From Smittium culicis (Eukaryota; Kickxellomycota; Harpellomycetes; Harpellales; Legeriomycetaceae), in NCBI GenBank assembly GCA_001970855.1, contig LSSN01001016.1:1-24508 (forward strand): a stretch of 24,508 nt of DNA, read 5' to 3'. The position numbers and the translations under genes were made by a program. Positions 1 through 9,121 of this stretch are shown here, in pieces (the first letter of the stretch is position 1; every line of letters starts with the position of its first letter). Below the pieces are notes generated by a model. The model was not told the DNA's origin. It saw nothing but the letters and a program-made list of their open reading frames with translations, and searched no databases.

Positions 1-1
1 C

Positions 2-184
2 GAAGGAGAACAGATACCGAAAGCCAGAGCAATTGGAGCTACATTAGCTACAAATGCAGGGATACCAGCAGATGCCGTAATTACCCAAGCATTCTGGTCC
101 GGTGCATCAATTCTAGATAACCACTATCAGCTTTCTAGGGACATTAATTTAAACATCACGGAAACTATTTTAACTATGAAGTAA
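2..184 (+). CDS. C-terminal fragment of a tyrosine recombinase (DIRS/Ngaro-like integrase), 5' end outside the window
   Basis: Reading frame 2 is open from the window edge to a TAA at 182-184 and gives 60 residues. It contains KARAIGATLATNAGIP, then ITQAFWSGASILDNHY and LSRD. This matches the end of the catalytic domain of tyrosine recombinases: an R-x-x-x-AT stretch for the second arginine, a W-S-x-x-S block, and a H-Y pair that would carry the nucleophilic tyrosine. In DIRS-like retrotransposons this enzyme inserts the circular DNA intermediate without target-site duplication. No stop or frameshift is visible in the part that can be read. Its position just before an inverted repeat supports the retroelement reading. 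A Crypton-type transposon or another recombinase is the alternative. Confidence 0.65.
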   Translation, partial: EGEQIPKARAIGATLATNAGIPADAVITQAFWSGASILDNHYQLSRDINLNITETILTMK

Positions 185-281
185 CTTAATATATCTCCTC
201 TATGAGATATAATATAAGTATTAATCGAGCTCAAAGAGCGAGAATTGATTAATATTATATGATAAGAGGAGATATAATAAG
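185..281. repeat. Candidate internal complementary region of the DIRS-like element
   Basis: The block begins one base after the recombinase stop codon. Positions 185-201 (cttaatatatctcctct) are the inverse of 265-281 with one mismatch, so the block itself can form a stem. Positions 212-281 are the near-perfect inverse of 461-530. The 17 bases at 185-201 also occur in direct orientation at 461-477. The calling of this block as an internal complementary region is inference from layout. Confidence 0.6.
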
Positions 282-460
282 TCCCACCCACCCAGTACCC
301 ACTTTGACCTATGCGAAAAGATAATAAGGATAAATAATGTGTACTTTACAGTATATATATGTGAAAATTTTTTATTTATTTTATTTAAATTCTAATTTTA
401 GAATTCTAAAAAATTTTTAAATTTGTAATTTCGATTATTTTATCCAATAAATTGGTAACA

Positions 461-530
461 CTTAATATATCTCCTCTTATCACATAATATTAATCAATTC
501 TCGCTCTTTAAGCTCGATTAATACTTATAT
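461..530. repeat. Inverted copy of 212-281, candidate right terminal repeat end
   Basis: Reverse-complemented, this segment matches 212-281 over 70 bases with about three mismatches. It probably marks the outer right end of the element. The bases between the two copies (282-460) are AT-rich without an ORF, apart from a short C-rich run at 283-300, and are presumably element sequence. Confidence 0.6.
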
Positions 531-644
531 AAACTCAACCAAATTTCATTTCATTTCATTTTAGTTCAAACCAATTTTATTTATCAAAGCCTAAAAAAAA
601 CTCCCCCAAATTATAAATTAACAAAAAAAAAATTTTAATTTATT

Positions 645-766
645 ATGTCTAAAGAAAGTATTAAAAACAAGATCACTGATTCTCCCAAAGTATTCGGAGA
701 TACTGATGGTTCCAAGGAGCATATAGTTTTACACAGAAAACCGTATCTGGAACAGAAGAATCGTCC

Positions 767-788
<22 letters not shown>
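645..788 (+). CDS. Small 47-codon ORF of unknown status beside the retroelement end
   Basis: An ATG at 645, preceded by a pyrimidine- and A-rich leader that resembles those of the real genes here, opens 47 codons (MSKESIKNKITDSPKVF at its start, then a hydrophilic stretch). It runs into an (AT)n repeat that encodes alternating Tyr and Ile and stops at TAG 786-788. I do not recognise the product. It could be exon 1 of a host gene broken by microsatellite growth or element insertion, a gag-like remnant, or a chance ORF. No convincing downstream exon was found. Confidence 0.2.

Positions 789-797
<9 letters not shown>
767..797. repeat. (AT)n/(AG)n microsatellite
   Basis: About ten AT units pass directly into five AG units. 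The repeat ends the small ORF that starts at 645. Confidence 0.9.
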
Positions 798-2299
798 ATT
801 TAATTGAAAATATTTTAAATGAATGGTGGACTTGTAGCCAAGAGAGATATTTTTAATAGTCACTTAAAGTAAAAACTAATCAAACTTGTACTTTTTGTAA
901 ATATATTGTTAGGAAGTAAAAATTACGATTGGTAATATTATTATAATTGCGTTGCTCTTTGTGGTCTCACATAAATTCTACAACGCTACTGAACCATTAA
1001 TCTCTTTTTGTATAAAGGGTATTGATGTGGTCATTAAATGAGAATATATATATACTGTTTGATGAATAGTTTTAGATTTAGCTCGTTTATAGATCATCAA
1101 ATAAAAACAAAGTTGAATTGAATTGGCTACGATTTCGAAATAATTACAGTTATTATTTAATGATAACTATGTCATGAATAATAAAAACAGTATTGAATAA
1201 ATATAAATTCCTTCTATCCAAATTTTAGCCATTATTTTATAGAATAATTCTATGAAAAGAACTTCTATATTTCTCTAATACTAATAGTTTTCAGACAATA
1301 GGTATACCGTATAATTTTTTAAATCATTAAATTCGATTTATAGGTTATATTATTATCCTGGAATTCATTTAATTTTATTTAAATGTAAAATAATAAACCA
1401 TAAATGCCAGCATATTTTCATAAATTCAATTTAAAAAATGACTAAATAGAATAAATTAATGTATGAAGTACGAAGATATTTTATATAAATATAAACAAAA
1501 TTTTTTTGAAATTTATCTTTCTTATAAGATACTAGTATCTAGGGAGTAGAATTTAGATGCGATTTTCGACATACTAGAAAGATGTTAAAAGAAAAATACC
1601 ACGATGATTAGATAAATTATATGTTAGACAGCTGGATATAAACGAAAAATCGGGAGCGTAATCACGCTAAACGAAACATTACAGGGGTTCTGTTTGTATT
1701 ATTTATGAGATCTGGTTTTATTTATTTAAAATTCATTTACAGTTTTCATTACAGTTTATTATTTTTTTATTGAGGTATTATTTAATTTTTATAGTAAAAA
1801 TAAAAGTAATAGTTGTCCAAAAGGTAGTAGTTTTAAAAATGGCAAAGATAGATTCTTATAAATTCTAGTTAAAGTATAATGAATATAGTTATTTCACCAG
1901 CAGAGTAAGTGCAACTATTTATCCTTGAATTTTTATCTTGGTTCTTTTTATAAAGATCAAATTAAATGCGATTGTAATATTAGCGAACTCATTCAGACCT
2001 ATGAAATCAACGAGTGCCTAAAGATAAAAACGAAGCGCTTTAAATCAATAAACTTTATTAGTGAAATTTGGTATGCTTTTAGAATAATAATATTATATCG
2101 GTTATAATTAAATAAATGTCCTTTATTGAATTATTAAAATATATCAAGTAGCAAAATTTTGATTTAATATCTGGTATAGTCATATTTTCTGACTTTTAGG
2201 AATTCGTTTCATTAACTTTTAAGATTTTGTACTTTAGCTTATAATTTAAATTGACCGAATTTTGACCAATTGAAGCAAAATGAGCAATTTTTGAGAGAT
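798..2299. other. AT-rich stretch with no supported gene
   Basis: No reading frame has recognisable protein motifs. The only ORF above 50 codons (1925-2107, opening at a TTG) is low-complexity and looks like chance. No tRNA-like fold or repeat was seen. Confidence 0.6.
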
Positions 2300-2569
2300 T
2301 ATAAATATTTTTCCTGAGACAGAAGGGTGGTGGAAGAAAGATGGATGAAATAAATAATGGATTATGATATATGGATTAAAATACAAATGATAAATGTTAG
2401 AAATAATGGGTTATGGATTAGGGGATGTAATTAAGAGGAATTAAAGAGGCTAAAATCTAAAAGTAAATATTGTAAGGTCAACGATGCGAATAGTACAGGA
2501 TGAAAACATATAGTAGTATTTTTTTTAAAAAAAGGTAACAATTGTTCCATAAGAAAATTATGATTAAGT

Positions 2570-2677
2570 ATTCTGGAGGGCTTTGAGCAAAAGGTAAATG
2601 TCATAAAGTTTAAAAATAGTATAATGGCAGATGACATCAGCTTAGTAGAAACGGCTAATAGAATCAATAAAAAGTGA
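2570..2677 (+). pseudogene. Possible relic of a LINE-type reverse transcriptase active-site block
   Basis: A short open stretch of 35 codons ending at TGA 2675-2677 contains KVNVIKF followed by MADDISLVETANRINKK. This is like the F/Y-A-D-D-I-x-L-V block of non-LTR reverse transcriptases, where K-V-x-x-L-x-F-A-D-D is usual. The aromatic residue before A-D-D appears to be missing. Nothing upstream in any frame clearly gives the other reverse-transcriptase blocks, so this is a weak call based on one motif. Confidence 0.25.
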
Positions 2678-2770
2678 TATCAGCGTATAAGCTGGCGAGT
2701 TGTAATAGTAAGTTGTATAGAGGTGATATTTTGGCGAAAATCAATGGGGGTGTAAATATATCTTAACAAT

Positions 2771-2780
2771 GGGGGGGGGG
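2771..2780 (+). repeat. Run of ten G
   Basis: A poly-G run is unusual in DNA this AT-rich. It lies in the purine-rich block and may be prone to length errors. Confidence 0.9.
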
Positions 2781-3507
2781 TGTATGAAAAGGCATAAAAA
2801 TGAAAAAAAAACATCCGAGAATAATTATATGAAGTTTATGAGGCGAGAATTGCAGCTTAGAAAGGGTGAAAAGAAAGGGAAGTATGCACTTTATAAGAGG
2901 GGAATAGAGATTCGCGGGCTAACAATCAAAGCTTATCATACTGATTGTTCAAATGTAGCCAATGAGGGCGGTTATGCAATAGTATAAAGAATAGCTTATG
3001 ATCAACCAGTAGCTGCAAGATAAAAGGTTGGTAAGGATTGTACTTTGGGGAGGGTGGGGGATCAAGCTTAGTATAAGCCGTAGTAGTGGTAAGAATGAGA
3101 TCAATGCTGTAAAGGCGAATGGTCGCGTAAGATCAAAACGCGCTAATTACGTGGCTTGTATAGATGGAGGCAGAGATAAAGGCAAATAATAGAGGCAATT
3201 TTTAGATACGAGTAGATAAGGGCAGGTGCTATATCAAGGTTTCGAATGAGGATGTGCAAGATAAACCAGGATGGGTTTCTGATTTTATTTACCTGCAACA
3301 ATATAGGAGGCATATTGTGAAGCACATTAGGGGACATAATTGTAGGTTATGGAGGGGGTTAAGGCGAGAGATATAGAGGTGAATAAGCGATGTGCAAAGA
3401 GAAAATCAGAAGCGAAAGAAGCGTAGAGTCAGCTTCCAAGTGTATACTGACAAGATAGTTCCGAAGAGAATGTTGGCAAGATAAGGACTTGTTTATGTTG
3501 CAATGAA

Positions 3508-3555
3508 CTATTTTGTAGGGTAAAGGAACAAAGAGCTATTTTGTAGGGTAAAGGA
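3508..3555 (+). repeat. 20-bp direct repeat, two copies 28 bp apart
   Basis: The sequence ctattttgtagggtaaagga occurs at 3508-3527 and again, identical, at 3536-3555. It reads as a recent small tandem duplication. Confidence 0.9.
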
Positions 3556-3678
3556 GCGGTGGTGGGGATGCAAGGGGAGGGGTTGTTTGGTGTTTTGGGC
3601 GTTTTTCCCGTTCTTGCTTAGCCATGTGACGTCTTGTGATTTACGAATTTGAAATGCTTTATTTTGTTTATTGGTCCT

Positions 3679-3788
3679 ATTTCCTATTCAGGCAATCAGA
3701 TATCTGTAGACAGTCCCATATATTATTAGCTCAACCTATTCGCTAAAAATTAGAGGAAAGTTAGGATGCCATTTCCTATTGAGGCAAT
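3679..3788 (+). repeat. 18-bp direct repeat, two copies 92 bp apart
   Basis: atttcctattcaggcaat at 3679-3696 recurs at 3771-3788 with one change. Confidence 0.75.
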
Positions 3789-5086
3789 TTGCGTATATTC
3801 GTGCTTCTACTCGGGTTGCACAAATGTGGAAAACCCAGAAGTTTTGCCAGTATTTTTTTTTTTAGTGGGGATGGGGGGAAAGGCCAATAGTCGTTCAAGC
3901 CATAATAACAAACTCTGTGGACTGCTAATTGGTCACCAGATGCACAATATCCTGATATTTGGACAATGAAAAGCTTTACACGAACAATCGCCGGTTGTCT
4001 ACACATTTCTCTCTGGAATTCAAATTGTAATTTTTGTACATGCTTATATATCTTTACAAGTAGAGTTTTTTTCGCTCTTAGTTCTGCCCAAGAGTGGGAT
4101 GCTAATCTTACGAGCGAACCAATGTACTCTGTCTATAGCGATGTCAATGATGGGATAAAGTAGCAGCCTATTATCCTGCCAATCAAGATTCGCGTGCTAG
4201 GGAATTGAGCGTGTTATGACCATTTAATTATCCCCATTTAGGAAGTGACACTTGAAATGGCAACAATTGTTTTTATTGTTCTGCAATACATTGACAATAC
4301 TTCATTTCCTTTTTCAATTACAGGCTTGTACTGAAATTGATGTTTTTTGGCTACGCTAAAATCCGTTTCTGCATGCTTTTTTATTTTTGAAGGCTTGTCT
4401 ATATTAAACTGTTTGTTTTGATTTTATATGCGGGCTTTACCTCGATGTTTAACTGATGGCATTTGGGTCTTTTCAGTCAATAATCTAGCATTTCAGAATT
4501 TTCTGGGATTTCTAACTATTAATCCTTTTATCCGTTATAAGCCATATTGCCATTTCCTGCTAAACTTGGCGTAGTACAACCTCATTTGCGGCCTATTCTG
4601 GGCTAATCCACGCTAAAAATAAAATAAACCTCAGCTGTGCCCAAAAATTAAAACATCTCTTAAAATGGGAATGTAATCAGCTCTCTCTTCTTTGTGACAC
4701 CATGCGTCTGCATTTCTGCATTACAGCAATAGTGTGCTGTCTCTAAGTTGTTATATCCTTATAGACATTTCTCCTAAAGTAGTAATAAAATCTCCAGTAT
4801 ACCCAACAGCGTCAACACAGCTGTCCTATCATAGCCCCATAATCATGCCAATACTCTGTAAGAAGAATAAAAGCGTCAACCAAACCTGAGTGTTTTTTAT
4901 TTAGAGAAATTGCTTCGGCCATTTACTGTTACCCATCTCTTTGTGACACCAAATCAACTGTGTCGCTTTACATGTCAATCTAAAGCCCTTTCTCGACATC
5001 AATATATACTTTATTACTTTTAAAAATACCTTGCATTTTTACTATTATAACTGCTTGCCAGTTAAATATATATGTTTGTTACGATT

Positions 5087-5202
5087 CTTGTCAATTAAAA
5101 AAAAAAAAAAGCGAATAATAATTCTTGTCAATTAAAAAACTATACTTGCAAAAGACTTTGACAATTAATCGAATTTCTTGTATAAATGCTTGTCAATTAA
5201 AA
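5087..5202 (+). repeat. Three copies of cttgtcaattaaaa
   Basis: Identical 14-mers start at 5087, 5124 and 5189, with degenerate relatives at 5054 (cttgccagttaaat) and in the inserts between copies. The cluster ends about 615 bases upstream of the cyclin-like start codon and just upstream of TATA-like sequences, so it could be an upstream regulatory cluster or simply decayed tandem DNA. Confidence 0.7.
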
Positions 5203-5285
5203 ATAAATCGCTTGTAAAAAATATTGCCGATATTAACTAAGATAATAATATCAAGATTTTACTTATCGTATAAACGTTAAATGCC

Positions 5286-5390
5286 TATATAAACCCATCT
5301 GAACCCAAAAACTAAATCTAATCTTTTATTACTTCAATTCTGCTTTTATTGTTACCTCTATTTTAATATCCCCTAAATACTATATAAATA
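5286..5390 (+). promoter_or_regulatory. Candidate TATA elements of the cyclin-like gene
   Basis: tatataaa at 5286-5293 and tatataaata at 5381-5390 stand about 530 and 435 bases before the ATG, at the upstream edge of a pyrimidine-rich leader. In AT-rich DNA such matches are common, so support is weak. Confidence 0.3.
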
Positions 5391-5816
5391 TTCATCACTC
5401 CTCCACCCTCCCAATTATCACTACATTCTCATTCACATACAATCCTTTAATATATCGTCTTTAACCCACATTTTATCCTATTCCCATCTGTACTGCTATT
5501 TTTTTTATCTCTTACAATTTTTATCCCACACTGTCTGTAAAATACTCAACACCACCAAGTCTTACTTTATCGCTCACTCGTGATATTATTTCAATCACAT
5601 CGCTCATAAATATACTTACCCTTTAATAATTACCTATCAATTTCATCTAAATCCAATATACTTCCGCTAAAAATTACTTTATTCAATTTTACCACCAAAA
5701 ATATCCTCAAATTACTACTATATTTCACCATACAAATACATTGATTGCCATATTTTGTCCCTATTATTAACCATATCTTTGCTTTTAAAGATCCTAATTT
5801 TACACCCTTAAAAAAT

Positions 5817-7233
5817 ATGGATACTGATTTTAATTCGGAAGCGTACAATAAAAAGTATGTTAAACAACACCCTATTTTCTTTATAAATGGCGACTCTTCT
5901 TCTATCCATTTCCCTGACCAAAATAACGAAATTCTTTCTACCCCAATTACAGAATACAAAACTGACTTAATGAGCGAATATGACGAATCTTCCCTATACA
6001 GTCCAAGCTACATATCTGCTGGCCTTGCTTCCCACTTATCATTCTACCCTTGCTCCGAAAATCATCGAAATAAGCAAGACTACATATATTCTCACCCTTC
6101 CTTCCCAAAATTTAGTCAATCTCTCACTTCTGTAAAATCAAAACCCGCCATTACCAAAAGTCTAAACCCAAAAATATCTTTTAACTACAACCAAATAACC
6201 AAGTCTCAAGATGGAAACTTGTCAAAATTTTACTCTAATAGTTCAATCTCTGAAAGTACTATCAATCAAAATACCAAACTCATCCATGAATCCCCAACTC
6301 GTAAAAGTACCCCCACTAATACTAATACACCCATTACAATTCTTGCTGATGAAAATGATTCCACTATAAAAAATAACCCCGTAACACCCAATATGTCAGA
6401 AATTAAAAACAAACCTTTAGGTCTCAAAATCTCTCCTACCAAAGAATCGCTTATACCTTCTCTGGGATCTGCCTCTACCAAAGCTAGGGTAGCTTCAATA
6501 TCAAGCATAAAAAGTTCTTTAAGTATCAACCTAAATAAATATGCTAATAGATTAAATGTACACCCCGATGACTCAAACTGGAAGCCAATTACTGCAAACT
6601 TGAACAGTAATATTTTAATCTCCCATAATCTACATATTTTAACAAATGAATTTATTTTCAATATTCATTATTTAACTTTTAATCGCTCTTCCTTCATTTA
6701 TAGAGTATATCTCACAACTATTGATATCCATCGAAATGTTTAACTACCGAGGAATACAAAGTTACTTTAATGATAACACTTTTGAAAAAAAAGTCGAAGT
6801 GATGCGTGAATATATCTTTGATATCACCGACTACTTGCACATAAACTGTCTCACTGGTCTTTTTTTAGCTATTTACACCGAAAAACTATATAATGTTACG
6901 CAGAATTTTAGTGAAGAGTACGAATTTAACCCAAAAGCTATATTCATATCTTTACTTTCCCTATCTGTCAAAATGAGCAAACCATATATCTGCACTCCAC
7001 AACCAATATCCAATAAAAAAATCGCTAATGCAACAAGCCTTGAATACACTGCTCTTGACTTGGCAGCCTTGGAAATCCAGATAACTTCGATTCTTGACTA
7101 TAATTTATGGATATCTAAAAAAGAATTCGATAATTTCTATTCGCGACACCCCTTTGAATTGTCTGATACTGTATTCTCATTCATTCAATACAAAAATAGA
7201 ATGGAAAAAAGAATGGAATTAATCAACTCTTAA
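5817..7233 (+). CDS. Cyclin-fold protein (possibly PHO80/Pcl-like), two exons
   Basis: Model: join(5817..6606, 6704..7233), 439 residues. The ATG at 5817 is the first in the frame and follows a pyrimidine-rich leader. The intron (97 nt, GTAATA...TTTATAG with atttaac before the acceptor) joins a split Lys codon in frame, and skipping it would truncate the protein. Residues 1 to about 250 are low-complexity and rich in Ser, Asn, Thr and Pro with several S/T-P sites, so probably disordered and phosphorylatable. Residues about 265-410 form a predicted all-helical block: YISQLLISIEMF, VEVMREYIFDITDYL, LTGLFLAIYTEKL, FISLLSLSVKMSKPY, LDLAALEIQITSILDYNL. The L-x-x-L-E pattern and a 'LDYNLWIS' end resemble the cyclin box, where L-D-F-x-L closes helix 5. 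The CDK-binding Lys/Glu pair is not obvious. A cyclin-like regulator of a CDK is therefore my best guess, but the subfamily is not secure. The gene converges on the syntaxin gene with 207 bases between stops. Confidence 0.55.
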
Positions 7234-7440
7234 GATTTTGTTTTTGATATACCCACACCCCACAATTTCCTCCTGCTGCATAAACCAAATCCTGTATATA
7301 TAGACCAATCAAAAAAAATCTTTACCAAAAATTAAACAAAAGTTTGACCTTTTGCAAAAATCGCTTTATAATTAACGATGAGAATTGTATTAATAGTAAA
7401 TTTAATATATTAAATTAACAAAATAAAAATCTTTATCAAT

Positions 7441-9121
7441 TTACTTTCTGATAACTAAAAAGTATACTAATAAAACAACAATCACAATTAATAGTATCGC
7501 CAGAAAGATTGCAATCCAAATTTTCTATTTTTTAGTGTAGAAATAAAAAATTAGATAGAAATTAAAAAAAAGATTTAAATAAACATTTTTTTTATCCCTT
7601 TGATTTTTAGCATTTATAATTTTTAAAACATTTAAAAGTTATAAATTATTAATTAGCTTTAACAAAATTAGCTGAATTACCTTTCGTGTAGATCTGCGAA
7701 TAGTTATGGCTGTATCCATTTCTTCGTTAGCCCTCACTGTATATACATCTGTTGATTGCACTACATGCTCAATATTATCTAGCATCTTTTGCTGATGAAC
7801 TACCATGCCTTGCATCTCTGAAAATAAACTATTCAGTTCCTATAATTATTTATTTATAATGAGTTTACACATAAACAAGCATTGTATAAACAACAAACAA
7901 ATTTCAGGAATTTGTTATTTTTGACAAAAAAAAGAGAGATAATTATGCTTTATACGTAATATTTAATACTAGTTACCAGAATAGTTTTTTCAATTTTTTT
8001 AATATCTTCATTGCGATCTTCTAGTTGCTGTAGTATTCTTTTTGACCTTATTGTCTTTTCAGAAATAAATCCTGATTCCATAAATATATTTTTTGCACTG
8101 CCGTCTCTAACTGCAGCTCGAATCTCCTCATCGGTTGCATTAGGATTAATAACTTTAATTTGTCTCTCTATCCGGGCGTTATACTTCATCTGAGACTCTC
8201 TTTCCACTGATCTGTAATGCTCTATTGTCTCTGTAAACTTTCTTAATAGTGCTGCGTACCTGCCCCTCCTCACAGCAATATCACCCGAATCCAAGCTTTT
8301 ATTTATGTTGCTTTTTTCAAGATCTTTATAAATGAAAATATTGAATTTAAATTTAAATTTAAATTTAAATTTATTAGCTCATAGATTAATACAAATAATA
8401 TATATTCAAGAGTTTTCGACTTTACCTATTAGCTTTATCTTGATACTATTAATTTCGTTGCTGATTTCCATGCATTGTCTATCGATCTCGATTGTAGATT
8501 CTATTATCGAGATAAAGATTATAATTCATTCCAAAGCAAAATATATATACATATTAAACTCGATTTTTTTTTGTTTTTAGTTTATTTGCAAGTTTTTTAA
8601 AAATTCAATATCATAGATATTTACTAATCAAACTAAAAGAAATCTCTGTGCTGTTACCTTTTTCTCTTTCTCTATCAAGGGAATTTAAGTTTTTTTCATG
8701 CAAGACATGAACGCTTTTAACTAAATCGTTCACTTTGGATATTCTGTCCTCGATTTCCGAAACCTTGTTTAAATTTCGGAACATATATGAGTTTTTATTT
8801 CATCTAGACTTTTGAACAGTATATAAAGCTTTACCTTTTCATAAAAAATGTACATTTCCGGCTTCTCGCGATTATCCAACTCTTCATTCCCTGTTCCTGG
8901 AATTAACGTACTGCTGTACTTGCGAACAGCCTGGAAAAAAGCATTTTAGTGTAATTAATATATTTGTTAAACTTACATCAACATACATAAATAAAAATAA
9001 AATAAAATTGTGAGTAAATTATGAGATTTTTTTAAGGATATTTTTTATTTTTTTAAAAAGTACATATATAATTATGATGCAGTTTATTTACTCGAAGCTC
9101 TTCGTATCTATCTATACTCAT
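7441..9121 (-). CDS. SSO1: Plasma-membrane syntaxin, Sso1/Sso2-type t-SNARE, seven exons
   Basis: Model: complement(join(7441..7524, 7681..7839, 7977..8323, 8426..8500, 8658..8763, 8835..8930, 9092..9121)), 298 residues, all junctions GT-AG and in phase (introns of 161, 71, 157, 102, 137 and 156 nt). The protein starts MSIDRYEELR. An N-terminal three-helix Habc region spans about 30-150 (IFYEKVSEIEDRISKVNDLV in its first helix). A linker follows with the family block HYRSVERESQMKYNARIERQ and then NPNATDEEI. The Qa-SNARE helix runs about 205-271: IEKTILELNSLFSEMQ, then HQQKMLDNIE, whose first Gln (about residue 234) is the zero-layer glutamine. A C-terminal anchor lies at about 274-295, with only three residues after it (IRK). 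This is the target-membrane SNARE for exocytosis; it binds a Sec9/SNAP-25 partner and v-SNARE, and in fungi Sec1 acts on the assembled complex. A Sec1 gene lies in this window. The exact paralogue cannot be fixed without a tree. Confidence 0.93.
8344..8373. repeat. (AATTTA)5 microsatellite inside syntaxin intron 4
   Basis: Five perfect hexamers fall within the intron at 8324-8425 and make up almost a third of it. Confidence 0.9.

Larger units (their letters stand above)
1..530 (+). mobile_element. Right end of a DIRS-like (tyrosine-recombinase) retroelement, truncated by the window edge
   Basis: The segment starts inside a reading frame that resembles the C-terminal end of a tyrosine recombinase. 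About 97 bases follow that partly fold on themselves (185-281), then a spacer, then an inverted 70-base copy (461-530). In DIRS elements the recombinase ORF is followed by an internal complementary region and then by the right inverted terminal repeat, and the two share complementary sequence. The order seen here fits that plan, so I infer that 185-281 is the internal complementary region and that the element ends near 530. The left part (gag, reverse transcriptase, RNase H, left repeat) lies outside the window, so neither the family nor intactness can be confirmed. Confidence 0.6.
2300..3600. other. Purine-rich, relatively G-rich block, probably decayed transposon or old transcription unit
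   Basis: The + strand becomes clearly rich in G and A compared with both flanks, and includes a run of ten G at 2771-2780. Reading frames are short and broken. The longest + frame (2769-2987) gives a basic 72-residue peptide without known motifs, and the - strand frames look like shadows. The abrupt composition shift and broken frames suggest a degenerate inserted element. A minus-strand noncoding unit is the alternative, because sense strands of the noncoding flanks in this window tend to be pyrimidine-rich. Confidence 0.35.
3601..5300. other. Intergenic stretch upstream of the cyclin-like gene; no supported gene
   Basis: Overlapping frames between 3766 and 4163 on both strands give peptides of about 65-75 residues that I do not recognise and that lack coding-like composition. 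A 13-base motif, ctttgtgacacca, occurs at 4690-4702 and 4939-4951. A cluster of cttgtcaattaaaa repeats lies at 5087-5202. From about 5300 the + strand becomes pyrimidine-rich, as it does ahead of other + strand genes here. Confidence 0.55.

Noticed and set aside
185..281. Self-complementary block as a CRISPR, tRNA or rho-independent terminator
   Set aside because: There is no repeat-spacer periodicity, no cloverleaf, and the context is eukaryotic; the inverted copy at 461-530 explains it as retroelement terminal sequence.
3766..4163. Two overlapping + frames and one - frame of 65-76 codons as a split gene
   Set aside because: No recognisable domain, no convincing splice sites joining them, and a long T-run inside the first frame.
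5745..5816. Earlier start of the cyclin-like frame
   Set aside because: The frame is open upstream but begins at TTG; the first ATG is at 5817.
8332..8580. 82-codon + strand frame rich in Leu, Ile and Asn
   Set aside because: It lies over syntaxin introns and exon 4 on the other strand, opens inside the (AATTTA)5 microsatellite and has no homology features.
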